A stretch of DNA of 64,000 nucleotides, taken from NCBI GenBank assembly GCA_025808875.1, contig CP075528.1, positions 1,178,001 through 1,242,000 of the forward strand, written 5' to 3'. The DNA is from Enhydrobacter sp. GTDB lineage: Bacteria; Pseudomonadota; Alphaproteobacteria; Reyranellales; Reyranellaceae. Of this stretch, positions 10,895-20,700 are shown piece by piece. Positions within the stretch are counted from its first letter, which is position 1; the number at the start of each line of letters is the position of its first letter. A program made the translations under genes and the position numbers. The notes beneath the pieces are model-generated. The model was not told where the DNA came from and did no database searches. It saw nothing but the letters and a program-made list of their open reading frames with translations.

Positions 10895-12574
10895 ATGGAA
10901 CTGCAGAGCGAGAACGGCATGGCACGCGAGGCGATGGAATACGACGTTGTGATCGTGGGCGGCGGTCCGGCCGGACTGTCCGCGGCGATCCGGCTGAAGC
11001 AGCTCGCCGCCGAGCGCAACCACGAAGTCTCGGTCTGCCTGATCGAGAAGGGATCGGAGGTCGGCGCCCACATCCTGTCGGGCGCGGTGATCGATCCGAT
11101 CGGACTGAACGAGCTCATCCCGGACTGGAAGGACAAGGGCGCGCCGATCGAGACCGAGGTCGGCGACGACCAGTTCCTGTGGCTGACCAAGGCAGGGTCG
11201 TACCGCTTTCCCAATTTCCTCATGCCGCGACTGATGAACAACCACGGCAACTACATCGTCAGCCTCGGCGAGGTCTGCCGCTGGCTGGCGCAGCAGGCCG
11301 AGGCGCTGGGCGTCGAGATCTATCCCGGCTTCGCGGCGGCCGAGGTGCTCTACAACGAGGACGGCTCGGTGCGCGGCGTCGCGACCGGCGACATGGGCAT
11401 CTCGAAGAACGGCGAGCACAAGGACGGCTACACGCCCGGCATGGAGCTGCTCGCCAAGTACACGCTGATCGCCGAGGGCGCGCGCGGGTCGTTGTCCAAG
11501 CAGCTCATGGCCAAGTTCGAGCTGCGCGCCGGCGTCGACCCGCAGAAGTTCGGCATCGGCCTCAAGGAACTGTGGCAGGCCGACCCCGCCAACTTCCGCA
11601 AGGGACTGGTCGTGCACTCGCAGGGCTGGCCGCTCAGCGAGACCGGCAGCCAGGGCGGCTCCTTCATGTACCATTTCGGCGACAACCTGGTCGCCATCGG
11701 CTTCGTGGTGCATCTCAGCTACGAGAATCCCTACCTCTCGCCGTTCGACGAGTTCCAGCGCTTCAAGACCCATCCCGACGTCGCCAAGTACCTCAAGGGC
11801 GGCAAGCGGCTGGCCTACGGCTCGCGCGCCATCAACGAGGGCGGCGTGCAGTCGGTGCCCAAGCTCGTCTTCCCGGGCGGCGCGCTGATCGGTTGCGCGG
11901 CGGGCTTCGTCAACGTGCCGCGCATCAAGGGCAGCCACAACGCGGTCAAGAGCGGCATGCTGGCGGCCGAGGCTGCGTTCGAGGCGCTGGCCGGCGGCAA
12001 GACGGGCGGCGACGAGCTGATCGCCTATCCGGTGAAGCTCAAGGCCTCCTGGGTATGGAAGGACCTCGACAAGGTGCGCAACGTGAAGCCGGCGCTGAAG
12101 TGGGGCGCGGTCATGGGCACGATCTATGGCGGCTTCGACATGTGGATGCACGACCTCGGGCTGCGCCTGCCCTGGACCTTGCGGCACGACAAGGCCGACC
12201 ACGAATGCCTGCGGCCGGCGAGCGAGTTCCAGCCCATCCAGTATCCCAAGCCGGACGGCGTGCTGAGCTTCGACAAGCTCTCGTCGGTGTTCCTATCGAG
12301 CACCAATCACGAGGAGGACCAGCCGGTCCATCTCAAGCTGCGCGACCCGTCGATCCCGATCGCGGTCAACCTGCCGCTCTATGCGGAGCCGGCGCAACGC
12401 TACTGTCCGGCCGGCGTTTACGAGGTCGTGACCGCCGACAACGGCCAGCCGCGCTTCCAGATCAACGCGCAGAATTGCGTCCACTGCAAGACGTGCGACA
12501 TCAAGGATCCGGCGCAGAACATCGACTGGACGGTGCCGGAGGGCGGCGGCGGCCCCAACTATCCCAACATGTGA
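10895..12574 (+). CDS. etfD: Electron transfer flavoprotein-ubiquinone oxidoreductase
   Basis: A 559-residue membrane-associated FAD/[4Fe-4S] protein passing electrons from acyl-CoA dehydrogenases, through ETF, to ubiquinone. The FAD motif VVIVGGGPAGLSAAIRLKQ is near residue 17. The C-terminal ferredoxin-like part has cysteines in RYCPAG and NCVHCKTCDIKDP for the cluster. The start could be 10895, 10919 or 10934; I use the first because family members carry a short leader before MEYDVV. At least three acyl-CoA dehydrogenases in this window would feed it. It leads a probable operon with the TPR gene and ispE. Confidence 0.95.
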   Translation: MELQSENGMAREAMEYDVVIVGGGPAGLSAAIRLKQLAAERNHEVSVCLIEKGSEVGAHILSGAVIDPIGLNELIPDWKDKGAPIETEVGDDQFLWLTKAGSYRFPNFLMPRLMNNHGNYIVSLGEVCRWLAQQAEALGVEIYPGFAAAEVLYNEDGSVRGVATGDMGISKNGEHKDGYTPGMELLAKYTLIAEGARGSLSKQLMAKFELRAGVDPQKFGIGLKELWQADPANFRKGLVVHSQGWPLSETGSQGGSFMYHFGDNLVAIGFVVHLSYENPYLSPFDEFQRFKTHPDVAKYLKGGKRLAYGSRAINEGGVQSVPKLVFPGGALIGCAAGFVNVPRIKGSHNAVKSGMLAAEAAFEALAGGKTGGDELIAYPVKLKASWVWKDLDKVRNVKPALKWGAVMGTIYGGFDMWMHDLGLRLPWTLRHDKADHECLRPASEFQPIQYPKPDGVLSFDKLSSVFLSSTNHEEDQPVHLKLRDPSIPIAVNLPLYAEPAQRYCPAGVYEVVTADNGQPRFQINAQNCVHCKTCDIKDPAQNIDWTVPEGGGGPNYPNM

Positions 12575-12579
12575 GACGC

Positions 12580-14319
12580 ATGCGACAGATCTCCCTTGCA
12601 TTCGTCGCCGTTGCGATGCTCGCCGGCCTGCCCTCGGCGGCGGAGGCGCAGCAGGCCCAGCGCGGCCGCCAGCAGGTCGCGGCAGCGACGTCGCTCAGCG
12701 GCCACTATCTCGCCGCGCGCGTCGCCGAGCAGGATCACGACTACGATGCCGGCGCCGACCAGATCGACCAGGTGCTGTCGCAGGCGCCGAACGATCCCGA
12801 GCTGGTCTATGCCGCGTTCCGTCTGCGTCTCTACGCCGGCCGATTTGCCGGCGCCGCCCAGCTCGCGCCGACAGTCCTGGTGTCGCGGCCGGCCGACGGC
12901 TTCGCCAACCTGGTGCTGGCGATCCAGCACATCAAGCGCGGCGAGCATGCCGCGGCGGAGCAGCAACTCGGCCGCATCGGCGGCGAAAACCAGCTCGGCC
13001 CGCTGCGCGAGTACGTGTCGGCCTGGCTGAAGGCCGGACAGAAGGACTTCGTCGCTGCACGCGAGTATCTCGCCAAGCTTCATCCCACCGGCGGCGGCCG
13101 CGCCGAGGCGCCGGCGCTGATCGTCGAGGCGCAAGTCGACGAGATGGCGGGGGACAAGGCCGCCGCCGAGACCAAGTATCGGCGCGCCCTGGAACTCGAT
13201 CCCGGCGGCCTGCGCACCACCGTCTCCGCCGCCGAGGGCCTGCGTCGTCTCGGCAAGGCCGACGATGCACGCACGCTGCTCAAGACCTTCGGCGAAAAGT
13301 ACAGCGACTCGGTGGTCATGGACGGGTTGATCGCGGCGCCGGCCTCCAGGCCGCCGTCGGCCGCCTCCGGGGTCGCCGACATCCTGTTCGACATCGGCGG
13401 CATCCTGGGCGCCGATCCGCGCGGCCAACGCTCCGACCTGGCGCTGATCTTCCAGCAGCTCGCCATCGAGCTGAAGCCCGACCACGATTATGCTTGGACG
13501 ATGATCTCGGGCATCCACGAGCAGTTCCAGAACGTGCCCAAGGCGGTGGCCGCGCTGGGCAAGATCGGCAAAGCCTCGCCGCTCTATTGGCAGAGCCGGC
13601 TGCGCACCGCCGCACTCGATGCCAAGGAGGACCGGCTCGACCAGGCGATCGCGCGGCTGCGCGGCCTGATGGCGGAGAAGCCCGAGCGGATCGACGCGGC
13701 GCTCACCCTCGCCGACCTGCTGCGCACCAAGGAGCGCTTCGCCGAGGCGGTCGACGCCTACGACGTGGCGATCTCGCGCCTGCGCCACGTCGAGGAGCGC
13801 CACTGGTCGATGTTCTTCAGTCGAGGCATCGCCTACGAGCGCACCAAGCGGTGGCCCAAGGCCGAGGCCGACATGAAGAAGGCGCTCGAGCTCTCGCCCA
13901 AGCAGCCCTACGTGCTGAACTATCTCGGCTACAGCTGGATCGACCAGGGCATCAACCTCGAGCAGGGCATGAAGATGCTGCAGCAGGCCACCGAGCTGCT
14001 GCCCGACGACGGCGCCATCACCGATTCCGTCGGCTGGGCCTACTACCGGCTCGGCCAGTACGACAAGGCGGTCGAGTGGCTCGAGCGCGCCAGCGAGCAG
14101 AAGAGCGACGACGCCACCATCATCGAGCATCTGGGCGACGCCTACTGGCATGTCGGCCGCCGTCGCGAGGCGCGCTTCCAGTGGGAGCGCGCCCTCAACC
14201 AGAAGCCGGAGAAGGACCGCATTCCGGTGATCAGCGACAAGCTCGCCAACGGGCTCAACCCCGGCAACGACAAGCCGACGGTCTACGAGAAGCCGGCCGA
14301 CAAGAAGCAGGGCGGCTGA
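12580..14319 (+). CDS. Secreted tetratricopeptide-repeat protein
   Basis: A 579-residue protein with a signal peptide (MRQISLAFVAVAML, cleavage near AEA-QQ) and TPR units along the whole length. Examples are the unit with ALELDPGG near 205, the KALELSPKQPYVLNYLG unit and the final GDAYWHVGRRREARFQWERAL unit. It probably acts as a periplasmic or lipid-anchored scaffold. It begins 5 bp after the ETF-QO stop and ends 11 bp before ispE, an arrangement I recall from other alphaproteobacteria; the functional link is unknown. The tail is Lys-rich. Confidence 0.9.
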   Translation: MRQISLAFVAVAMLAGLPSAAEAQQAQRGRQQVAAATSLSGHYLAARVAEQDHDYDAGADQIDQVLSQAPNDPELVYAAFRLRLYAGRFAGAAQLAPTVLVSRPADGFANLVLAIQHIKRGEHAAAEQQLGRIGGENQLGPLREYVSAWLKAGQKDFVAAREYLAKLHPTGGGRAEAPALIVEAQVDEMAGDKAAAETKYRRALELDPGGLRTTVSAAEGLRRLGKADDARTLLKTFGEKYSDSVVMDGLIAAPASRPPSAASGVADILFDIGGILGADPRGQRSDLALIFQQLAIELKPDHDYAWTMISGIHEQFQNVPKAVAALGKIGKASPLYWQSRLRTAALDAKEDRLDQAIARLRGLMAEKPERIDAALTLADLLRTKERFAEAVDAYDVAISRLRHVEERHWSMFFSRGIAYERTKRWPKAEADMKKALELSPKQPYVLNYLGYSWIDQGINLEQGMKMLQQATELLPDDGAITDSVGWAYYRLGQYDKAVEWLERASEQKSDDATIIEHLGDAYWHVGRRREARFQWERALNQKPEKDRIPVISDKLANGLNPGNDKPTVYEKPADKKQGG

Positions 14320-14330
14320 CGGGCGGCGCG

Positions 14331-15206
14331 ATGGATGCCGCCACCAGGCGCGCGCACGCCAAGGTCAATCTCTGGCTCAACGTCGTCGGTCGCCGCGGCG
14401 ACGGCTATCACCTCCTGCATTCGCTGGTGGCCTTCTGCGATCTCGCCGACACCGTCGAGGCACGGCCGGCTGCCGACCTGTCGCTCGTTCTGACCGGCCC
14501 GACGGCCGGCGTGCTGGCGGGTGAGACCGACAATCTCGTTCTCGCGGCGGCCCGCGCGCTGGCGGCGCGGGCCGGCGTCGCACCGCGCGCCGCGCTCGCC
14601 CTGACCAAGCGCATACCGGTCGCGGCCGGGCTGGCCGGCGGCTCGGCCGACGCGGCGGCGGCGCTGCGGGCGCTGGCCGACCTGTGGCGGGTCGCGCTGC
14701 CGGTCGAGGAACTGTTCGACCTCGCGGCGTCGCTCGGCGCCGACGTGCCGATGTGCCTCGCCGGCCGCGCCGCCATCGCCTCCGGCATCGGCGAGCGGCT
14801 CGAGCCGGCGACGGAGCTGCCGCCGTGCTCGATGCTGCTGGTCAACCCCGGCGTGGCGCTGCCCACCGCCGAGGTGTTCGCCGCGCGGCGCGGGCCGTTC
14901 TCGCCGGTGCGGCCCGTCGACCGGACATGGCGCGACCTGGCCGACCTGGTCGAGGATCTCGCGGCACGCGGCAACGATCTGGCCGCCGCCGCGATCTCGT
15001 TGCGCCCCGAAATCGGCGCGGTGCTGGACCTGCTGCGCGGCAGCGGCGGGGTGCGCTACGCCGCGATGAGTGGCAGCGGCGCGACCTGCTTCGCATTGTG
15101 CGACGACCGCGCGGCAGCCGAGCGTGTGGCGGCCGTCCTGCCGGCCGGCTGGTGGCGCGCCGTCACTGGTTGGGCTTCGGCGTCATCAGACCACGCATTT
15201 CCTTGA
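14331..15206 (+). CDS. ispE: 4-diphosphocytidyl-2-C-methyl-D-erythritol kinase
   Basis: A 291-residue GHMP kinase phosphorylating CDP-methylerythritol in the MEP isoprenoid pathway. AHAKVNLWLNVVGRR at the start holds the catalytic Lys. The ATP loop is VAAGLAGGSADAAAALRAL near residues 98-116, ADVPMCL follows, and the third GHMP motif is AAMSGSGATCFAL. The ATG lies 11 bp past the TPR gene. The last 44 bp overlap the 3' end of the convergent Sel1-repeat gene. Essential in most Gram-negative bacteria lacking mevalonate enzymes. Confidence 0.95.
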   Translation: MDAATRRAHAKVNLWLNVVGRRGDGYHLLHSLVAFCDLADTVEARPAADLSLVLTGPTAGVLAGETDNLVLAAARALAARAGVAPRAALALTKRIPVAAGLAGGSADAAAALRALADLWRVALPVEELFDLAASLGADVPMCLAGRAAIASGIGERLEPATELPPCSMLLVNPGVALPTAEVFAARRGPFSPVRPVDRTWRDLADLVEDLAARGNDLAAAAISLRPEIGAVLDLLRGSGGVRYAAMSGSGATCFALCDDRAAAERVAAVLPAGWWRAVTGWASASSDHAFP

Positions 15207-16629
15207 GGGACTCGAAGAGCGCCTCGCTCGGCTCTCCCGTCTGCTTGAGGCCCCTCGTGCGCTGGTAGTCGAGGATCGCCGCGCGTGTCAGCTTGCCGAG
15301 CTGGCCGGTCAGGGCCGCATCGTAGTAGCGCAGCTCGGTCAGCAGCCGCTGGATCGCCCGGATCTGGTCGGCGCGGGTCTTCGGCCAGACATCGCGATCG
15401 GTGCGGGCGATGTCGTCCGACGTCGTCGTCGGCGGTTCGGTCGGCGCCTTCGGTTCGTCGATTGCGGCCTTGGCCGCTTCCTTCGGCGGCTCCGGTGGTG
15501 GCGGATCGGCCTTGGGCGGAGTCGGCAGAGCCGAGTGCTCGACGATGCCGCGTTGCGCCACCTTGAGCGCCAGGAAGAGTTCGCGGCTCGGTTCGCCCGT
15601 CTCGCGCATTCCGGCATTGCCCTGGAAGTCGCGGATGGCGGTGCGCGTGCGCGGGCCCAGCACGCCGTCCGGCTTGCCGCCCAGCAGCTTCATGTCGACC
15701 AGCGCCTGCTGGACCGCGCGGATCTGCTCGGCCGAGGTCTTCGGCCAGCCCAGAGCCTCGTCGTCCAGTGGGGGCGTGGACGGGGGTGAAGGTGGGGGCG
15801 TCGGCGCGGGCTCCGCCGCCGGCGTTGTCGTGGGCGGCTCGGCGGCGGCGACGGGCTTCGTCGGCTTGGGCGGCGACAAGGCCTCGACGATCGCCTTGAA
15901 TTCCTGCTGGGCGACGTCCTGCGCCTGCAGCAGCTCGGTCGGCGTCAGGATGCGCTGCAGCGTCTGCGACCGCTGGTCGGCGCTCTTCACCAGCGGCGTC
16001 TCCTGGCCGCCGTTGGCCTGGCGGTCGAACTCGGCGGCGATTGAGAACCAGGCGAGCGCGGCCGTGGCGTCCTTGGCCCCCGCGTCGCCGCGCTCGTACA
16101 TGTCGCCCAGGGTGAACATCGATGCCGCCATGCCCTGCTTGGCGGCCGAGCGCAGCAGTTCGGCCGCGGCCTTGGCATCGCGCGGCGTGCCCTTGCCGTC
16201 GCGCAGCATGAGGGCGAGGTTGTGCTTGGCCGACGGCACGTTGCCGTCGACGGCCCGGCGATACCATTCCACCGCACGCGTCGAATCGCGTTCGACGACG
16301 AAGCCGCGCTCGTACATCACGCCGACGCTGAAGGCGGCGCTCGGCGAGCCGAGCTCGGCCGCGCGCAGCAGCCAGCCGGCGCCGGCCTGCGGGTCCTTGG
16401 GAGCGGTCATTCCCTGGATCAGGCGCCGACCCATTTCCTCCATGGCGGGAAGCTCGTTGGTGTTGGCCCGCCGCCGCAGCTCGTCGAGTGGCATCTGGGA
16501 GATATCGTCCGCCGGCTGGCCCTGCGTCCTGTCCGGCGCGGCAGACGATTGAGGGTCGGCGCCAAGCGCCGCCGGCGACGCTGTCGCCACGGCGGCAATC
16601 AGGAGGTTGCGCCAGACTGACCTCATCAT
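15163..16629 (-). CDS. Secreted Sel1-repeat protein with two peptidoglycan-binding domains
   Basis: A 488-residue exported protein: signal peptide 1-24 (cleavage near LGA-DP), Sel1-type helical repeats at about 60-200 (AGWLLRAAELGSPSAAF, AVEWYRRAVDGNVPSAKHNL), and then two PG_binding_1-like modules at about 300-357 and 418-478. These are joined by long Pro/Thr-rich linkers (about 251-290 and 365-410). Both modules share WPKTxAxQIRAxQ, so they arose by duplication. It probably tethers or senses cell wall. Start 16629 chosen because ATGA overlaps the ctaA stop. Confidence 0.9.
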   Translation of the reverse strand: MMRSVWRNLLIAAVATASPAALGADPQSSAAPDRTQGQPADDISQMPLDELRRRANTNELPAMEEMGRRLIQGMTAPKDPQAGAGWLLRAAELGSPSAAFSVGVMYERGFVVERDSTRAVEWYRRAVDGNVPSAKHNLALMLRDGKGTPRDAKAAAELLRSAAKQGMAASMFTLGDMYERGDAGAKDATAALAWFSIAAEFDRQANGGQETPLVKSADQRSQTLQRILTPTELLQAQDVAQQEFKAIVEALSPPKPTKPVAAAEPPTTTPAAEPAPTPPPSPPSTPPLDDEALGWPKTSAEQIRAVQQALVDMKLLGGKPDGVLGPRTRTAIRDFQGNAGMRETGEPSRELFLALKVAQRGIVEHSALPTPPKADPPPPEPPKEAAKAAIDEPKAPTEPPTTTSDDIARTDRDVWPKTRADQIRAIQRLLTELRYYDAALTGQLGKLTRAAILDYQRTRGLKQTGEPSEALFESLKEMRGLMTPKPNQ

Positions 16630-17651
16630 CGGGCGAGCATAACCCCGATGGGCTGCCGTCGAGAAGCCGTTGCGCGATGGCGTACGACGACCAGCGCCGT
16701 CAGCAGCAGCACGGCGCCGGCCTGATGTGCGGTGGCGACCGCGATGCCGACGCCGCTCAGGACGGTGGCGATGCCGAGGCCGAGCTGGAGCAGCGCCAGC
16801 GCCGCGGCCGTCAAGGTGTCGGCGCGCGGCGCGCGCCACGCCATCGCCAGCACGCCGAGCACCAGCAGCTTGGCGAGCCAGCGATGCACGAACTGCACGG
16901 TGGTGCCGTTCTCGAAAGGATTGATCCAGGCGGGCGAGAGCTCGAGCAGCCCGGGCGGCAGCCAGTGGCCCGACATGGTCGGGAAGGTGTTGTGCGCGGC
17001 GCCGGCGCGCAGCCCGGCGACGAAGGCGCCCCAGACGAGCACGACGAACAACGCCGCGATCAGTGCCGTGGACCAGCGGCGCGCGACGGGATCGTCACGT
17101 CGCGCCGGCGACGGTGACGGCGACGTCTCGAGGATCAGCCATACTGTGTAGGCATAGAGCGCCACGGCGAGGCCGAGATGCGCGGCCAGGCGATAGTGGC
17201 TGACCGCCGGGCGGTCGACCAGGCCAGACGCCACCATCGCCCAGCCGATCGCGCCCTGCAGGCCGCCCAGCAGCAGCAGGACGATCAGCCGCGGCTTCAG
17301 CGCCCGCGGCAGCTTGCGGCGCCACCAGAACCAGGCGAGCGGAACGGCGAACGCCAGCCCGATCAACCGTCCCCACAGGCGATGCAGATACTCCAGCCAA
17401 AAAATCTGCTGGAACTCGGCCACCGTGAAGTGGCGATTGACCAGCCTTCCCTGCGGCGAGGAAAGATACTTCTGCAGCTCCGCCTGCCACGCCGCCTCGC
17501 CGATTGGCGGCAGCCAGCCCGTCACCGGCCGCCACTCGACCATCGACAGGCCCGATTCGGTGAGTCGGGTGAGTGCGCCCAGCACGATCATGAAAAAAAT
17601 CATGCCGGCCACGACGATCAGCCAGTTGCGCACGGAAGCGGGGGCTTGCAT
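16626..17651 (-). CDS. ctaA: Heme A synthase (COX15/CtaA family)
   Basis: A 341-residue integral membrane enzyme converting heme O to heme A for cytochrome aa3 oxidases, with eight predicted helices. Four conserved histidines are visible as heme ligands: EYLHRLWGR, RLAAHLGL, QFVHRWLAK and ATAHQAGA. The N-terminus LGALTRLTESGLSMVEW is the alphaproteobacterial type-2 hallmark, and no Cys pair is present in the loops, as expected for that type. It is followed with a 4-bp overlap by the Sel1/PG-binding gene. Other cytochrome oxidase assembly genes are not in the window. Confidence 0.96.
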   Translation of the reverse strand: MQAPASVRNWLIVVAGMIFFMIVLGALTRLTESGLSMVEWRPVTGWLPPIGEAAWQAELQKYLSSPQGRLVNRHFTVAEFQQIFWLEYLHRLWGRLIGLAFAVPLAWFWWRRKLPRALKPRLIVLLLLGGLQGAIGWAMVASGLVDRPAVSHYRLAAHLGLAVALYAYTVWLILETSPSPSPARRDDPVARRWSTALIAALFVVLVWGAFVAGLRAGAAHNTFPTMSGHWLPPGLLELSPAWINPFENGTTVQFVHRWLAKLLVLGVLAMAWRAPRADTLTAAALALLQLGLGIATVLSGVGIAVATAHQAGAVLLLTALVVVRHRATASRRQPIGVMLAR

Positions 17652-17796
17652 GAGTGCCCGACCATGCGTGAAGCCGCCCGCGCCGTCATCAGCCTAAATG
17701 TCGCGAAGGCGGCGGCGCACCTTGCGCTCGCCGCACCGCCCCGTTAATCGGTTCGCCTACGAACAAATCACCCCTCGCCGCACGGATATTTCGACG

Positions 17797-20700
17797 ATGA
17801 ACGCGCCCGCGCTCGGCCCCTCGCTCGCTCACGGGCTGAGCTTCGAAGACCTCTACGACCGCGACGGTCTCGCGCGGCTCGACGCGGCGTTCGTGGCGTG
17901 GCTGAAGGACGCCGATGTCGAGGCCCATGCGCGGCTCGTGGCGGCGCGCGCTGCACCCGACGAGCTTGCGGTCAAGGACGAATCCAACCTGCTGATCGAG
18001 GTCGCGCGTCCGTTGGAGGATTTCGTCGCCGCCCTGTTCGGCGTCTCGCGGCAGGCCGCCGCGCTGCGCGCCCGGCACGCCGCGCTGGCGCCGCTCTACG
18101 ACTGCAAGCGCCTGTTCGTGCAACGCTACGTCACGCGCGCGATCAAGCCCGATGCGGCGGCGTCGCTCGACGGCGAGGCGGTGACGGCGGCGCTTGCCGT
18201 CGCCGCGAAGCGTGCCGACGGGCTCGAGGCATGGGAGCTGGCCTTCGCGCTGGAAGTGCGCGCGCGGCTCGGCGCGGAATTCAAGGTCGAGGCATCGACG
18301 CCCGAGATAGAGGCGCTGACGCGCTACGCCGCCTGGGCATTGCACCATCCCGAGGGAAGGAAGCGCCATCGCGACGGGCCGCTGTTCAAGGTGCCGCACA
18401 AGCTCGACTTCGAGCGCCTGGTGCCGATCGAGACGGAAGTCGTCGATGGCGTGACGCGCCTGAAACTGCCGCGGCCGATGCTGCGCCATCGCGAGGGTTT
18501 CGCCCTCACCGACCAGGGCTTCGACCTCGTGCGCTCGCTCGACCACACCTGGTACTGCATCTGGTGCCACAACCAGGGCAAGGACAGCTGCTCGCGGGGC
18601 CTCAAGGATCGCAAGACGGGGGTGTTCCAGAAATCGCCGTTCGGCGTGACGCTCGCGGGCTGCCCGCTCGAGGAGAAGATCTCGGAGATGAACCTGCTGA
18701 AGAGCGAGGGCTTCTCCATCGGCGCGCTCGCCATCGCCGCGGTCGACAACCCGCTGCTGGCGGCGACCGGCCATCGCATCTGCAACGACTGCATGAAGGC
18801 CTGCATCTACCAGAAGCAGGAGCCGGTCGACATCCCGCAGATCGAGACGCGCACCCTGAAGGACGTGCTCGGCCTGCCCTGGGGTTTCGAGATCTATTCG
18901 CTGCTGACGCGCTGGAACCCGCTGAACCTCCGCCGGCCGATCCCGCGTCCGGCGACGGGCCGCACCGTGCTGGTGGTCGGGCTCGGACCCGCCGGCTTCA
19001 ACCTCGCCCATCACCTGATGAACGACGGCCACGCCGTGGTCGGCATCGACGGCCTGAAGATCGAGCCGCTGCCGCCGGAGCAATCGGGCGTGCTGGCCGA
19101 CGGCGCGCGCGTGCGGTTCGCGCCGGTCGAGGACATCGCCGCCCTGCGCGAGGATCTGGGCGAGCGCGCGATGGCGGGATTCGGCGGCGTCGCCGAATAC
19201 GGCATCACGGTGCGCTGGGACAAGAACTACCTGAAGCTGGTGCGGCTGCTGCTCGAGCGCCGCACGCAATTCTCCATGTTCGGCGGCGTGCGCTTCGGCG
19301 GCACGGTCACCGCCGAAGGCGCCTTCGAGATGGGCTTCGACCACGTCGCGCTCTGTGCCGGCGCCGGCAAGCCGACCGTGCTCGACCTGCCCAACGGCCT
19401 CGCCCGCGGTGTCCGTGCGGCATCGGACTTCCTGATGGCCTTGCAGCTCACCGGCGCGGCCAAGAAGGATTCGATCGCCAACCTGCAGATCCGCCTGCCC
19501 GTGGTGGTCATCGGCGGCGGCCTGACCGCGATCGACGCGGCGACCGAATCGCTCGCCTACTATCCGCTGCAGGTCGAGAAGTTCCTGTCGCGCCATGAGA
19601 CGCTCAGCGCCGAGCGGGGCGAGGCCGCAGTGCTGGCGGCGATGAACGAGGAAGAGCGCGAGATCGCCGGCGAGTTCATCGCGCACGCAAGAGAGATCCG
19701 GGAGGAGCGCAAGCGCGCCGCGCGCGAGGGCCGCGCGCCCGACATCGCCGGCCTGGTCAACGGCTGGGGCGGCGTCACCATCGCCTATCGCCGCCGGCTG
19801 ATCGATTCGCCGTCCTATACCCTGAACCACGAGGAAGTGCTGAAGGCGCTCGAAGAGGATATTCGTTTCGCAGAAGGCCTGTCGCCGATCGCCGTCTCGA
19901 TCGACCGGCACGGCCACGCCTGCGCGCTCGAGGTCGCGGGCGAGCAGGGCGGCGCCAGGGTCGAGGCGACCCTGCCGGCGCGCACCATCCTGGTCGCGGC
20001 GGGCACCCAGCCCAACACGGTGCTGGCGCGCGAGGATGCCGCGCACGCCGTCATCGAGGGCAAGTATTTCCGCGCCATCGACGAGCAGGGCCGCGTCGTC
20101 GAGCCCGAGCGCGTCGCCAAGCCCGCCGAGGTGCGCGTGCTGATGTATCGCCACGGCGACGGCCGCACGATGTCGTTCTTCGGCGACCTGCATCCCTCCT
20201 TCGCCGGCAACGTGGTGAAGGCGATGGGCGGCGCCAAGCAGGGCTACCCCGTGCTGACGCGCGCCATGGCGGCGCTGCCGGCGCCCCGTCGGACGTCGCG
20301 CGAGATCCTGGCCGAGGCCAACGACCTGTGGCGCGCCAAGGTGGTGCGGGTCGAGCGATTGACGCCGACCATCGTCGAGGTCGTGGTCGAGGCGCATGCC
20401 GCGGCGCGCAACTTCGAGCCCGGTCAGTTCTACCGGCTGCAGAACTACGAGGCGCGCTCGCACCGGGTCGACGGCACGCTCCTCACCATGGAGGGCCTGG
20501 CGCTGACCGGCGCCTGGGTCGACAAGGAGAAGGGCCTGCTGTCGCTCATCACGCTCGAGATGGGCGGCTCGTCCGATCTGTGCGCGCTGCTCGAGCCCGG
20601 CGAGCCGGTGATCGTCATGGGCCCGACCGGCACGCCGACCGAAATCGAGCCGGGCGAGACGGTGGTGCTGGCGGGCGGCGGTCTCGGCAACGCCGTGCTG

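Noticed and set aside
10810..12579. Upstream extension of the TPR protein frame through the ETF-QO gene
   Set aside because: The signal peptide at 12580 marks the true start; the upstream part is out of frame with ETF-QO and low complexity.
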